From Progne subis subis (lineage: Eukaryota > Chordata > Aves > Passeriformes > Hirundinidae), in assembly GCA_022316685.1 (NCBI GenBank), contig JAKJHU010001570.1, forward strand, positions 1 to 64,000: a DNA stretch of 64,000 bases, written 5' to 3'. Below, piece after piece: positions 12,838 through 23,913 of the stretch. Made by a program: the position numbers and the translations under genes. The notes beneath the pieces are model-generated. The model saw only the letters and a program-made list of their open reading frames with translations. It searched no databases and was not told the origin of the DNA. Numbering within the stretch: the first letter of the stretch is position 1; every line of letters starts with the position of its first letter.

Positions 12838-13483
12838 TGTTGGAGTCCAGGGCATTCCTTTGGCTGCCCTGGAGGGTCAGACACCTGGACAGGGGGGTCT
12901 GGGACCCTGGCCCAGGGCCCAGAGGGACGTTGGCTTTGATCTCAGTCCACGGGAAAAGCTTCCTGCACTGCAGGAAGGATTGCAAGCCACAAGAGTGTGA
13001 AAGGTAGTAGTTTAGCTTATCACAGGGTGAGAAAACAGTAGGTTTGGGTTTTTAGTATGGAAGTGAATGGGAGCAAGATGGAGGATTTGGGGCATTGTCT
13101 CCTGCTTCTTCTTTCTTCTTCTCTCACTCCATTTTCTGCAGTGACGGTGGCACAAAGTAGTTTAAAGAGATTCGGTCAAAGTAGAGATGACCTGTTTAGT
13201 ATAAGTGATAGGTATTGGCAAATAATGATAAATAGAGAACACGTAGCAATTAGTATAAAAGATAGTGACAGCCCAGTCCGGGAGGAGTCACCAGATGCCC
13301 GAGCAGCTGCACAGACCTTTGTTGGGCACTGAGAAAATTGTAAGATAAGAAACAATACACAAAGCATGCAACCTTGAAAAATCAGAACCTGAAGACTCCG
13401 TCTTTTTCATCCGTCTGGCTCAGAGCTTTGCAGAAGGCAAAAAGACTCTAAAACCACCTGAATCTCGGAACAAAAAACCGAGA
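12838..13483 (+). repeat. ERVK-A 5' LTR
   Basis: It starts TGTTGGAGTCCAGGG and ends AACCGAGA. A TATA-like AGTATAAAAG is at about 13250-13260, and a variant polyadenylation signal is near 13349 (AATAAA in the copy at 46523). It matches 19777-20422 apart from roughly 15 scattered changes. Confidence 0.88.
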
Positions 13484-13485
13484 AC

Positions 13486-13503
13486 TGGCGTCCCTGGGTG
13501 GGC
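13486..13503 (+). other. Candidate primer-binding site of ERVK-A
   Basis: TGGCGTCCCTGGGTGGGC begins 2 bases after the LTR, the expected place, and starts with TGG. I cannot assign the tRNA with confidence. Confidence 0.5.
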
Positions 13504-13786
13504 CCCTGGAAAGGGGCACCAAAAGGGTCACAGTGAACCTTCTGCAGTGAACATCGCAAGCTCTCAGAAGATCAAAAGCCAGATGGTCAGCTCTGTAGAA
13601 GATAAAAAGAACATTTCTGGCCAGAGCAGCTCATCTCAAATTCGTCCCAGACCGACAGATCTCCAAGGGCCCTGGAATCCGTCACCCTGAAACCTGCTGG
13701 TCAGCAAACAGGAGACCTCTGAGGCGAATTCGACAACAGCTGCACACAAGCCTTTGTGCTTTGGTAAGAACAGTTGGATCTAGATC

Positions 13787-16700
13787 ATGGGGGGGACCAC
13801 TTCCCAGGAACAAATCTCTATTTTAGCAGCCCTAAGGGCGGTGATCTAAACACACGGTGTGGCTCTCAGGAAAAAGAGCTTCAGGCATTGATGCTCTGGG
13901 TCCGTTGTAATTACCCTCATTGTGAGACCCGTGTCCTATTTGAGCCAGGGTTTTGGCAGGAAGCAAATAGGGAGTTGTATGATAGAGCCACAAAGAAGGA
14001 CAAAATAGCTGCTAAGCTGTTGTCCACAGGTAGAATTATGTTAGAAGCTATATCGGAGAATACCGATGCAAGTCCCAGGATTGGGCAGCTGCCAAGCAGC
14101 AGGGGGGAGGACAGTAGCGCTTTATCTGTCGGCCAGTCAAAGGGAGGGGACAGACAGCTGCTTTCCCCAGGTTTAGTACCTCCTCTGGGAGATGGAGGAG
14201 GGGGGAGCTCTCAGCTCTCCCAGGGTTCTCCACAAAATTCGTAAAAAACACCAAAAGCTGATCAAATGCCAGTCCCAGGAAAGACGAAACTTCTAATTCA
14301 TCCTATTGATCAGGAGGAACTGGACATGCTTTATTTTGAAGCAGTTCCCGAGGATACATTACACTCATCCCAAGGGGGGGAGACAGGTCTGACACAGAGT
14401 CCACGTTGGAGCCCCTTCACCCCCCACACAGTCACCACGCAGCAGCAGCCCACCGCTCCTTTCTCTTTCTGCGCAGGAACAGGGTGCGCGGGGGGAGGGG
14501 GGAGCGGGGGGAGCGCCAGGAGAACAGCAAGTCCCGACCGAGTCGGTAGCGGAGGGCGGGACTGCGGCGAATGCGCGCGGGGACGATCCTAACCTATCTC
14601 GCTGGGTCTCGGAACACGGCTGAGGGCAGTCGGGAAGCACGTCGGATTGGGAGGGGGCGGATCAAGGGTGGAGAACAGTTTGCGGACGAGCGGCCCGAGG
14701 TTGCGAGCGGCGGGACTGAGGCATTGGGGGAGGCAGGATCCGTGTCGGCAGTTTGGCTCACGCTGATGACGCAAGCTACAGGAAGCAGCACAGTTCAAGA
14801 TACATCTGTGTCGCGGGGCGCAGGGGGGAAGCTGAAACGAGAAACACCAAGCAGGGTACTACAAACCCCAGAAACACCAGCGGTGGGTCCAGGCGCAGGT
14901 GCGGCAGGTGCGGGACGAGGCCCAAAATGCCATCCTGCTCTGGGCGGGGCAAATTCTGATGACAAGGGAGAAGGGGCGGCCTCTGGGCGTGAGCGGGGAG
15001 GGGACACTCCGTCAGGCGCCGCTGGGCTGGGACAGGCAGGGGCGGGGCGTGGCCAAGGCGGAGAGTCTCTCCAGGGTGCCACCCCCACACGGCAAACGTC
15101 ATGGAGCTCGACTCCACCCACCAGCGGCACACTGGTCGCGGAACCGCCTGCGCACGGTGATTCAAACTCAGCTGCTGCGTTTCTGCAGATCGGCGCACGT
15201 CCAAAATTATCTCAGATTTTACAAATGTACCCAGAAATTGAAAGCCTTTTGAGAACTTGACATACTCCGTCAAAGGCCGTGAAGGAAATGTCAGATCCAA
15301 ATAGTACCGCGAGCCAGCAGATGCCAGCTGTCGACGTGTCATCGTCACCTAGGGGCGGGACTGTGAAACCACAACAAGCACGACAAGCGTCAGGCACACC
15401 AAGTGAAGCACCTTCCAGCAGCGAGACAACCACATTACACCGCTTTTTTCCAGTTTCATATAAAAAATCAACTTCTTCAGAACAGCAGTTCAAACAAAAG
15501 CCGAGACAACCTTTGTCGATGGTGAGGGACGATGATGCTGCAGAAGAAGATCAAGACATGTCAATCACTGATGACGACATCATCCGCATCACTGCTTCGG
15601 AGGGCATTCCTATCCGGAAAGCAAAAGCATTTGAGTTTTCACATCAAGCATCATCATTTTTGTTATCTAAGGACTTTATGAGGCAGTTTTTCCAACAATT
15701 CAGCGAAGCAGCTTCAGAATTCCAACACAACCCAATGTCTTCTTTCTCTCTAATTTTTCTTCTGAGGAAAGGTGTTGCAGAGAAATCGGGAGATGCCCAG
15801 CAATCCCTGGTTCCTGTTCTTCAAGAAAAAGAAAAGGAAACAAAACAGGATGAGGTAAAGCCTCAAAAACAGGTAGATCCTGGAAAGGATGAAGCAGCAG
15901 TGAAGCTGCAAACACAGCAATCAATTCCGGTGTCGGACAAGATACAGGTTCCTGGTGCACGGGAATTTCTTGCAACAGACTGGACTGAAATAAGAAAGCA
16001 TGCATTGAAAGGGGAGACACTTCAGATGGGTTCAAGAAGTGTGGCAATGCCAGTGACTTATGATGCACAGGATGCAAACCCAAGATGGGAGCGATTGAAA
16101 GCCATTCGTGATAATGGATTGGGGTCTCCGTACTTCAAACAACTTTTAAAAGGGACATTTAATATATATGATTTAACACCATTTGACCTCAAATCCCTTG
16201 CTTCAATGATCCTCACTGACTCGCAGTTCATAATCTGGGAGGCAAAATGGAGAAGAGCTCTTAATGAGCTCAGAGACAAATATCAGGGAGGAGCAAATGC
16301 AGACCTTACCATTGCACAATTGGCCGGTGATCTACTCCTTGACAATCCAGCTCGTCAGGCCAGACTTTTTCCTGGAGAAGTGTTGACAGACATCAAGAAT
16401 GCAGCCAGAAAGGCAATGATGCAAATTCCACTGACAGGAGTTACAGAAAGTAGTTACACAGACATAAAGCAAGGGCCTTCAGAATCTTTCACCTCATTCA
16501 TTGATTGTCTCACACAAGCAGTGGATAGGCAAGTCAATGATGAGAGGGTGAAACCACATTTGATTCAGTCTTGCATTTGCGAATGCCAATCCAGAATGCA
16601 AACGTGTCATCAGTGCAATGCCAGGCCAACCCTCTATGGCAGAAATGATAGAGGCATGCAGCAAGGTGGGGGGGGACACCACAGCACGTTGCAACGGTTT

Positions 16701-17143
16701 TGGGGGATCAAGTGGAAAAGGCTGTCAAAGATGCATTCACGAATTTTCAACAAAGGCAGTGCTACAAGTGTAGCAAACAAGGGCACTTCAAGAAGGACTG
16801 CCTACAAGTTACGAAGAGTGCAGACTCATCAGATGCTTGTCCAACATGCGGGAAAGGGAAACATCAGGCAAGCCATCGCCCTGCAAGAAACAATGCCAAT
16901 GGAAGAACTCAGTCGGGAAACTTCAAAAGGAGCGCGAGTCGTCAACGCGAGACGACACAAGTAATGGTGATGACTCAGGAACAGGCTCCGCAACAGGGAC
17001 AATCATCGGGGAACGACAGTCCAGTGCCCTCAGCAGGACAATCAGCAGAATCCCCTGCAATCCAGAGTTGCTGCCACCAGGGGCGCAATGTGACTTGGCA
17101 ACTTCCAAAATTATATGTTTTTTGGATGACAATCACGCAGTGA
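13787..17143 (+). pseudogene. gag: ERVK-A gag (MA, linker, CA, NC), frameshifted
   Basis: ATG at 13787 gives Met-Gly followed by Ser/Thr, which fits an N-myristoylated matrix start. A shift near 13848 moves to the frame carrying the rest of MA (to about 14060). A Gly/Pro-rich linker spans 14100-15260 in several frames. The capsid is open within 15279-16964, with its core at about 16080-16570 and a major homology region near 16470-16530. NC follows in another frame with CX2CX4HX4C at 16760-16801 (CYKCSKQGHFKKDC) and a weaker second knuckle near 16840-16875. At least three frame changes exclude a working polyprotein. Confidence 0.85.
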
Positions 17144-17650
17144 TACCCACTGGTGTCACTGGAACTTCATGGAAGAGACAGGACTTTTTAATCATAGAAC
17201 ACCTCGATTGCCAGGGTGATTGCATTGCCACCCCACGCTGCAGAACAAGTCATGCCAGTGCTCCGGGAACAAGATTCTCCTTCAGGTGAGCACGTGGAGG
17301 TTCATGCCTCATGGGTGAAAGACATAGGCCTAGACAGACAAATTCTCGTCTGTGAATTGACCCGTGGTGAGAAAACAATCGCAGTCAAAGGGATGCTCGA
17401 CACGGGGGCAGACGTCACAGTAATTTCATATCTTTTTTGGCCCAGGAGTTGGAACTTAATTGCTCCCTTGAGTCCTCTTTCAGGCATAGGGGGGAACACC
17501 TTGTGTCTGCAGAGTGAAGATGCGATTGTTGTCTCAGGGCCAGGAGGTAAGACTGCAATCATTCGCCCATTTGTTGTGCAAAGACCCATCACAGTGTGGG
17601 GAAGGGACATTTTAGTGCAATGGGGCGTGAGGTTGGAAGTGGATTTTTAG
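17040..17650 (+). pseudogene. pro: ERVK-A protease, with possible dUTPase remnant upstream
   Basis: An open frame at 17216-17650 holds an aspartic protease: active site LDTGAD at about 17398-17415, and a glycine-rich C-terminal part ending [14 protein letters not shown]. Upstream (about 17080-17190) a short stretch reminiscent of a dUTPase N-terminus (AVIPTGV near 17140) is interrupted, so a dUTPase remnant is possible but weak. In betaretroviruses the protease is reached from gag by frameshifting. The protease frame itself looks intact here, but the gag frame feeding it is broken. Confidence 0.78.
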
Positions 17651-19370
17651 TGGGGGCCACTGTGGCACTCACCACTTTGAAATTGACCTGGAAAACAGAC
17701 AATCCTGTCTGGATGGATCAGTGGCCCCTCGAGAGAAAAAAATTGAGTGCTCTCAAAAATTTGGTCAGGGAACAATTGGAAAAGGGACACATTGTACCAA
17801 CAAACAGTCCCTGGAATTCCCCAGTGTTTGTCATTTGCAAGAAAGCCTCTGGCTCGTGGAGATTACTTCATGATCTCAGGAAGATCAATGAAGTCACTGA
17901 GGAAATGGGACCACTTCAGCTGGGGCTTCCATCTCTCTCAATGATTCCGAGAGATTGGCCACTTGTGATCATTGATCTCAAAGATTGTTTTTTCAACATC
18001 CCACTTCATCCAGATGATGCTCCTCGATTTGCTTTTTCCATCCCAAGTGCCAACAGGGAGGAGCCTCTGCAGAGATACCATTGGGTTGTTCTTCCCCAAG
18101 GTCTCAAGAACTCCGACCATCTGCCAATGGTTCGTTGCACGAGCGCTGTCTCCAGCGCGGGAAAAGCATCCAGGAGCGAAGATCATACATTACATGGATG
18201 ATCTGCTCATTGCAGCACCGACACAACAAGAATTGCAGAAAGCTCGTGACTGTGTGGTCGCAGAAGTGCAACGTGCAGGATTGGAAATTTCCACTTCAAA
18301 AATTCAGGAGGTTGTACCTTGGAAATACCTAGGATGGAAAATCACTGAACAAACAGTGAAACCACAGAAAATTGAAATTAAAGCAGAAGTCAACAACTTA
18401 CAGGATTTACAACAACTTTTGGGAGAAATCAACTGGATGAGACCGATCTTGGGGGTCACAAACGATGAACTTGCATCATTGTTCAATCTCTTGAGAGGGG
18501 ACACCAACATCAAATCTCCCAGAAATCTCACTCCCGAAGCTCAGGAGGCCCTTGAGAAAATTGCTGGAGCCCTCCAGCAGAGACAGGCACATCACTTTGT
18601 AACATCATTACCATTCTTTCTTGCAGTGTTGGGGGAAAAAATACAGTTGTATGGGTTGATTTTTCAGTGGGACTCATCACAAAAAGACCCATTGTTGATT
18701 TTAGAGTGGATTTTTTTATCTTACAGGTCTCTGAGGATGATCCTCTCAAGTCTGGAGATAGCTCAGATCATCATCAAACCTAGGACCAGGCTGCTGACAA
18801 TGGCGGGCAAAGATTTTACAACAATTTACCTGCTTTTGAAAAAAGATTATTTTGATTGGGCATTGCAGAAATCAGAGGATTTGCAAATTGCACTGTTAGA
18901 TTACTCTGGTGTTTGTACCATTTATTTTCCAAGCCATAGGCTGCTGAAGGCAAAAAGAAGTTTTAGGGAAAAGCCAAAAATAAGTGAGGTGCCGTTGGAT
19001 GCGATAACGAAATTTACCGACAGCTCAGGGAAAACTCACAAATCAGTAAGCACATGGCAGGATGCCACCACGGGGGAGTGGAAATCAGATATAAGAATAG
19101 TACAAGGTTCACCACAAATAGTGGAATTAGCAGCAGTGGTCAGAACTTTTGAGCTGTTTCAGCAACCTTTTAACTTGATCACAGATTCAGCTTATGTAGC
19201 TAATGTGGTCAAGAGACTTGAGGGTTCGCTCCTGAAGGAGGTTGACAACAAAGATTTGTATTCATACTTGCTGTGCATGAGGACATTGTTGCAGAACAGA
19301 AAACATAAATACTTTGTCTCTCACATCAGGGCACATTCATCCTTCCCAGGATTTTTAGTAGAAGGTAATG
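17596..19370 (+). pseudogene. pol: ERVK-A pol: RT and RNase H, truncated
   Basis: RT begins near 17690 and is open to about 18110. It then shifts frame and continues at 17972-19405. The catalytic YMDD is at 18191-18202. The connection region follows and RNase H starts at about 19010 (FTDSSGK), with ITDSAYVA near 19178-19205. The frame then enters an inverted LTR fragment at 19371. No integrase is present. One frameshift in RT plus the truncation make it non-functional. Confidence 0.88.
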
Positions 19371-19666
19371 TGTCGGGGGCTTTCCCCGAGATGCAGGTGG
19401 TTTGAGAGTCTTTTGCCCTCTGCAAAGCTCTGTGCCAAATGGAAGAAAGAGACGGAGTCTTCAGGTTCTGATTTTTCAAGGTTGCATGCTTTGTTTATTT
19501 TTTCTTATCTTACAATTTTCTCAGCGCCCCACAAAGGTCTTTGCAGCTGCTCGGGCATCTGGTGACTCCTCGACTCCGACTCCTCCCGCGCAGGGCTGTC
19601 TCTATCTTTTATACTAATTGCTACGTATTCTTTATTTATCATTACTTGCCAATACCTATCACTTCT
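19371..19666 (-). repeat. Inverted partial ERVK LTR inside ERVK-A
   Basis: Read on the minus strand this is the R-U5 half of the same LTR family. In plus coordinates it starts TGTCGGGGGC directly after RNase H and ends at about 19666 beside ERVK-A pre-polypurine sequence. The U3 half is missing. It occupies the place of integrase and env, so it marks either a nested insertion with deletion or a strand-switch product. Confidence 0.8.
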
Positions 19667-19764
19667 ACAGGGCTTGTAATTCTTCTCATGATCTTGCCAT
19701 GTTTGCTTCGATGCATACAGCAAGCCATGGACAGGGTTGCCAAAGAGGTGTTTTTGGTTCAAAC

Positions 19765-19776
19765 AGGAGGGGGAGA
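19765..19776 (+). other. Polypurine tract of ERVK-A
   Basis: CAGGAGGGGGAGA lies immediately before the TGTTGGAG start of the 3' LTR, as expected for plus-strand priming in reverse transcription. Confidence 0.7.
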
Positions 19777-20422
19777 TGTTGGAGTCCAGGGCATTCCTTT
19801 GGCTGCCCTGGAGGGTCAGACACCTGGACAGGGGGGTCTGGGACCACGGCCCAGAGCCCAGAAGGACATTGGCTTTGATCTCAGTCCATGGGAAAGGCTT
19901 CCTGCACTGCAGGAAGGATTGCAAGCCACAAGAGTGTGAAAGGTAGTAGTTTAGCTTATCACAGGGTGAGAAAACAGTAGGTTTGGGTTTTTAGTATGGA
20001 AGTGAATGGGAGCAAGATGGAGGATTTGGGGCATTGTCTCCTGCTTCTTCTTTCTTCTTCCCTCACTCCATTTTCTGCATTGACAGTGGCACAAAGTAGT
20101 TTCAAGAGATTGGGTCAATGTAGGGATGACCTGTTTAGTATAAGTGATAGGTATTGGCAAATAATGATAAATAGAGAACACGTAGCAATTAGTATAAAAG
20201 ATAGTGACAGCCCAGTCCGGGAGGAGTCACCAGATGCCCAAGCAGCTGCACAGACCTTAGTTTGGCACTGAGAAAATTGTAAGATAAGAAACAATACACA
20301 AAGCATGCAACCTTGAAAAATCCAAACCTGAAGACTCCGTCTCTTTGTTGCGTCTGGCTCAGAGCTTTGCAGAAGGCAAAAAGACTCTAAAACCACCTGA
20401 ATCTCGGAACAAAAAACAGAGA
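19777..20422 (+). repeat. ERVK-A 3' LTR
   Basis: It is a direct copy of 12838-13483 with the same ends, 646 bp, and is followed by the GTCCAT target duplication. Confidence 0.9.
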
Positions 20423-20428
20423 GTCCAT

Positions 20429-20656
20429 CACAAATGCCTTTGTTTATCTCTACAATTTAAGCATTCTCATCATCTCCCCAAAATGCATATTTTTTCCACA
20501 GTTTGAAGGAATATTCCAGCATATTACAGTCTGTTACCACAGCTCACAAAAGGCTTTCAGCCCAAATATCGAGGCATCTTCTCCACCACCTAATCACTTA
20601 GGATATAACTTCTCTTTCACCAACTCTGGTACCTTCATACTGTCTCTTTATATGTC
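20429..20656 (-). repeat. Minus-strand LTR-like unit, middle part
   Basis: This is the continuation of 12154-12837 after removal of ERVK-A (shared target GTCCAT). It has no coding content and ends at the insertion point of a solo ERVL LTR. Confidence 0.45.
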
Positions 20657-21317
20657 TGTCCTAGGGTGACTTTATGATGCTTGTATCCCCAATCGTCTGT
20701 TCTGTTTGTGCTCTATATTGAGTTCTGTGCCTTTGAGACTGGTTCTAAGAGCAAAGAGAAGCACGGGGTTTGTTTTGAGAAAACTGCCTGACTCCTCCAC
20801 ATTCTTCTCTGGACGGAGGGTTCGGCAGAGGCTTGGAAAGACTGCAGGACAGAATTTTTTTTTGCTTTTTGTTAGTTTCAGCTAGCTAGGGCAGAGAAGT
20901 TCCCTGGACTGTATTTTTTTTTCCTTTTTCTTAGAGCTGTTTAAACCTACTCTGGACTGAAAACCCAGGGGAGCACTAGGGGATTGCACCTGTGGCCCAC
21001 CGGGGCCTGGACCTCGGCATTTTCCAGCAGCGCTGGAGGGACTGGGACTGATAAAAGACTGAGAGAGAGCCGAGCTACACCCATGGCAAGAACTTTCTCA
21101 ATTTGCCATCTCACTCCAGGACGAGAAGTTTTATTGTTTCATATTATTCATTCTTTATACTTGTATGCACTTTGTTTGTTAAGTAAAATAGTTTTTTCCA
21201 CTTTTCTCCAAAGAAGTTTTTTTACCGGACCAGTTGGGAGGAGGGGCCATTTGGGTTTGCTTCCCAGAGGGATCCCATTCAGGGGTTTTGTCCCAGATTT
21301 GTCCCTAAACCAGGACA
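20657..21317 (+). mobile_element. Solo ERVL LTR
   Basis: It starts TGTCCTAGGGTGACTTTATG and ends AACCAGGACA, about 661 bp. This is the same family as the ERVL-C LTRs in the opposite orientation. An imperfect 5-bp duplication (ATGTC before, GTGTC after) flanks it. No internal sequence is present. Confidence 0.85.
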
Positions 21318-21876
21318 GTGTCTCACTCCCTGTCTGTCCTCTCACTCAGAGAAATGTTAGGGCTTTTCTGTGTAAGGAAAGAGTTAACATTCTCCCAGGT
21401 CTGCAGAGGGCATGCTGGTTCTTCCCCGGGAGACAGCCAAAGGTGGCAGACTCAGGCCGTGCCTGGGCTGGAGCCAGGATCTCTCACACGGCTAGGCTTT
21501 TTCCCCCCCATCCCTAGGTCTCATGGGGGTGGGCCTGGCCCAGTCTGGGCTCAGAGCTGCTCCTGGGGGACCGGAGGACATCTCTCTCAGCCTGGCCAGC
21601 AGCGGGGTAGGCCTGAAAGTTGGCTAGACGTAAGTAGCTGCGGCCTCCCGTTCCCCTGCCAGCCGCTAATGGGGCCCGGAGGTTGCGGGGGGGGGGGGAG
21701 GGGGGGGGGCGGGGCTGGGGGCCAGACCAGGTCCAGCCGCGCCTGCTGCATGGAGCAGGCTGTTACTTGCTGGCAGGCTGGATGGCAAAGAGGGAAATTG
21801 CCAAGATTCTCTGATTTCTAACCTCTGTGTTCCCAGAGGCGTGTCATCTTTCCAATTGGTCAATCAAGCTGTCAGG
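21318..21876 (-). repeat. Probable rest of the LTR-like unit, with G-rich tract
   Basis: Non-coding sequence between the solo ERVL LTR and an ERVL pol fragment. It holds a nearly pure G run at about 21686-21712, and the text CTGTGTTCCCAGAGGCGTGTCATC (about 21827-21850) recurs at 45262-45285 beside another ERVL pol fragment. Membership in the unit starting at 12154 is inferred from position. Confidence 0.35.
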
Positions 21877-23442
21877 CCTCCCCATACTTATATTTGGACC
21901 ACCACCCACCATACTATAGGGGCTTCAACCACTTGGCCTGCTTGATTGCAGCACACTTCGCACAGTCATGGATAACCTGAGAAATACTGTCCATGGTTAA
22001 ATCCACTCCTTGGTCTCATGCCCACTTATAGGTGGCATCTCTACCCTGATGACCTGAGGCATCATGAGCCCACCGAGCTAGGAACAACTCTGCCTTGTGT
22101 TGCCAATCTAAGTCTATCTTTGACACCTATATCTTTGCAGCCTGATCTACCTATTTGATGTTTTGGTATTCCTCATTAGCCTCACTCTTGGGGACATAGG
22201 CATCTGCATGACAGACTTTCACAGACAGTTTCTCTACCCTGGAAGCGATGTCTTTCCACTCTTCAACAGGCCAAATCGGTTCTCTTCGGCACTGCCAATT
22301 AGCCTTTTTCCACTTCTCCAGCCATCCCCATAGAGCATTGGCTACCATCCATGACTTGGTATAGAGGTAGAGCTTTGGCCACTTCTCACTTTCAGCAATG
22401 TCCAGGACAAATTGAACAGCTTTGAGTTCAGCAAGTTGGCTTGATCCATCTTTTCCTTCAGTAGCTTGTGTGACCTGCCATGTGGGGCTCCATACGGCTG
22501 CTTTCCACTTTCGTTTCATCCCTACAATGGGACAAGAACAGTCAGTGAAAAGAGTGTAATGTGTTTCTTCTGCTGGCAGTTGGTTGTCCAGTGGAGCTTC
22601 TTGAGCATGTGTCACTTGCTCTTGTTCCTCTTCATCAGTGAGACTAAAGTTTTCACCTTCAGGCCAATTTGTAATTATCTTCAAAATCCCAGGGTGATTC
22701 AGTTTTCCAATACGGGTGTGCTGTGTGATGAGAGCAATCCACTTGCTCCATGTGGCATTGGTGGCATGGTGGGTAGAGGGAACCTCTGCTTTGAACCGCC
22801 ACCCCAGCAGCAGTAGTTGGGGTGCCAGGAGGAGCTGTGCTTCTGTGCTGATTACCTCTGAGGCAGCTTGGACTCCTTCATAGGCTGCTAACATTTCCTA
22901 ATCTGTGGGAGTGTAGTTGGCTTCAGACACTCTGTAGCTTTGGCTCCAGAATCCCAGTGGTTGGCCTCAAGTCTTACCAGGCACCTTTTGCCAAAGGCTC
23001 CAGGGCAGACCGAGGCTCCCAGCTGCAGAGTAGAGTACGTTTTTCCCATCTGGTCCTGTCCTGACTCGGCCAAGGGCTACCGCATGAGCGATCTCCTGCT
23101 TGATCTGGGCAAAGGCTTGTTGCTGTGCAGGGCCCCAGTGGAAATTGTTCTTCTTGCAAGTGACCAGGTAGAGAGGGCTCACAATCTGGCTATACTCAGG
23201 AATGTGCATTCTCCAAAAGCCTATGGCGCCTAGGAAAGCTTGTGTCTCCTTCTTGTTGGTTGGTGGAGACATTGCTGTGATCTTGTTGATGACATCGGTG
23301 GGAATCTGATGCCATCCATCTTGCCACTTTACTCCCAGGAACTGGATCTCTCGGGCAGGTCCCTTGACTTTGCTCTTCTTGATAGCGAAACTGGCTTTCA
23401 GGTGAATCTGGATGAATTTCTCTCCTTTCTGAAAAACTTCTG
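21877..23442 (-). pseudogene. pol: ERVL-B pol fragment (RT end, RNase H, integrase start)
   Basis: The minus-strand text matches ERVL-C pol: RT thumb and connection at 22967-23442, RNase H in 22151-22894, and the integrase zinc-binding start at about 21890-22150. Stops fall near 22895-22966 and in the integrase part. The right edge is cut in mid-RT by the ERVK-B LTR at 23443. The left edge is abrupt at about 21877. It probably belonged to the ERVL whose gag start lies at 30400-31154, but the intervening gag-RT part is missing. Confidence 0.82.
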
Positions 23443-23833
23443 TGTCACCGAAACACAGAAAGCAGTCACACGCAGACAAGAGATTTTCACAGGGCAGAGG
23501 TCCTTCTCCGATCCAGCTGAAAGCTGAATTCAGGTGGAGAGAGCCTCTTTGTTTTATTTCTTACTTTTTATACATTTGTGGGTCTAGCAGAAGATTGGCT
23601 TCTGGGGATTTTCACCTTTCAGCCAAGTGGCTAAACCAACTGTCAGTTACAATTGTTTTCAGGTTAGAAATATGCAAACAAAGGACAGAGAATGAAAAAC
23701 AAAGGATTTGTTTATGTTACATCTGTGGGAAAAAGGTAGAAAACTGCTCTAATATTCTACAGTAACTAAAAGATCTGACTCCATTTATGAAATTTCAAAA
23801 GGCTTTAAAAAACTCAGAAAAACCAGGGTAACA
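23443..23833 (-). repeat. ERVK-B 3' LTR
   Basis: In plus coordinates it runs TGTCACCGAAACAC to GGGTAACA. It differs from the right LTR in several blocks (for example 23500-23560). Confidence 0.87.
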
Positions 23834-23913
23834 TCTCACCCTTTTAACTTTAAAAAAAAAGAAAAAACAGAAAAAGAAAAATGAACAAATTTACAAAGGG
23901 AATATATACAAAT

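Larger units (their letters stand above)
12838..20422 (+). mobile_element. ERVK-A provirus (beta-like, truncated pol, no env)
   Basis: Two 646-bp LTRs (12838-13483, 19777-20422) with a perfect 6-bp duplication GTCCAT (12832-12837, 20423-20428) define a whole provirus. The order is LTR, primer site, gag, protease, RT and RNase H. Integrase and env are absent: after RNase H an inverted LTR fragment (19371-19666) is followed by a short leader and the polypurine tract. The beta-like call rests on the Gag major homology region, two zinc knuckles and a YMDD polymerase. Several frameshifts make it defective. Solo LTRs of the same family lie at 46523-47175 and, split, at 54286-58193. Confidence 0.92.

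Noticed and set aside
14776..15348. Minus-strand open frame of 190 codons
   Set aside because: It is antisense to the ERVK-A gag linker, low-complexity and without homology that I know.
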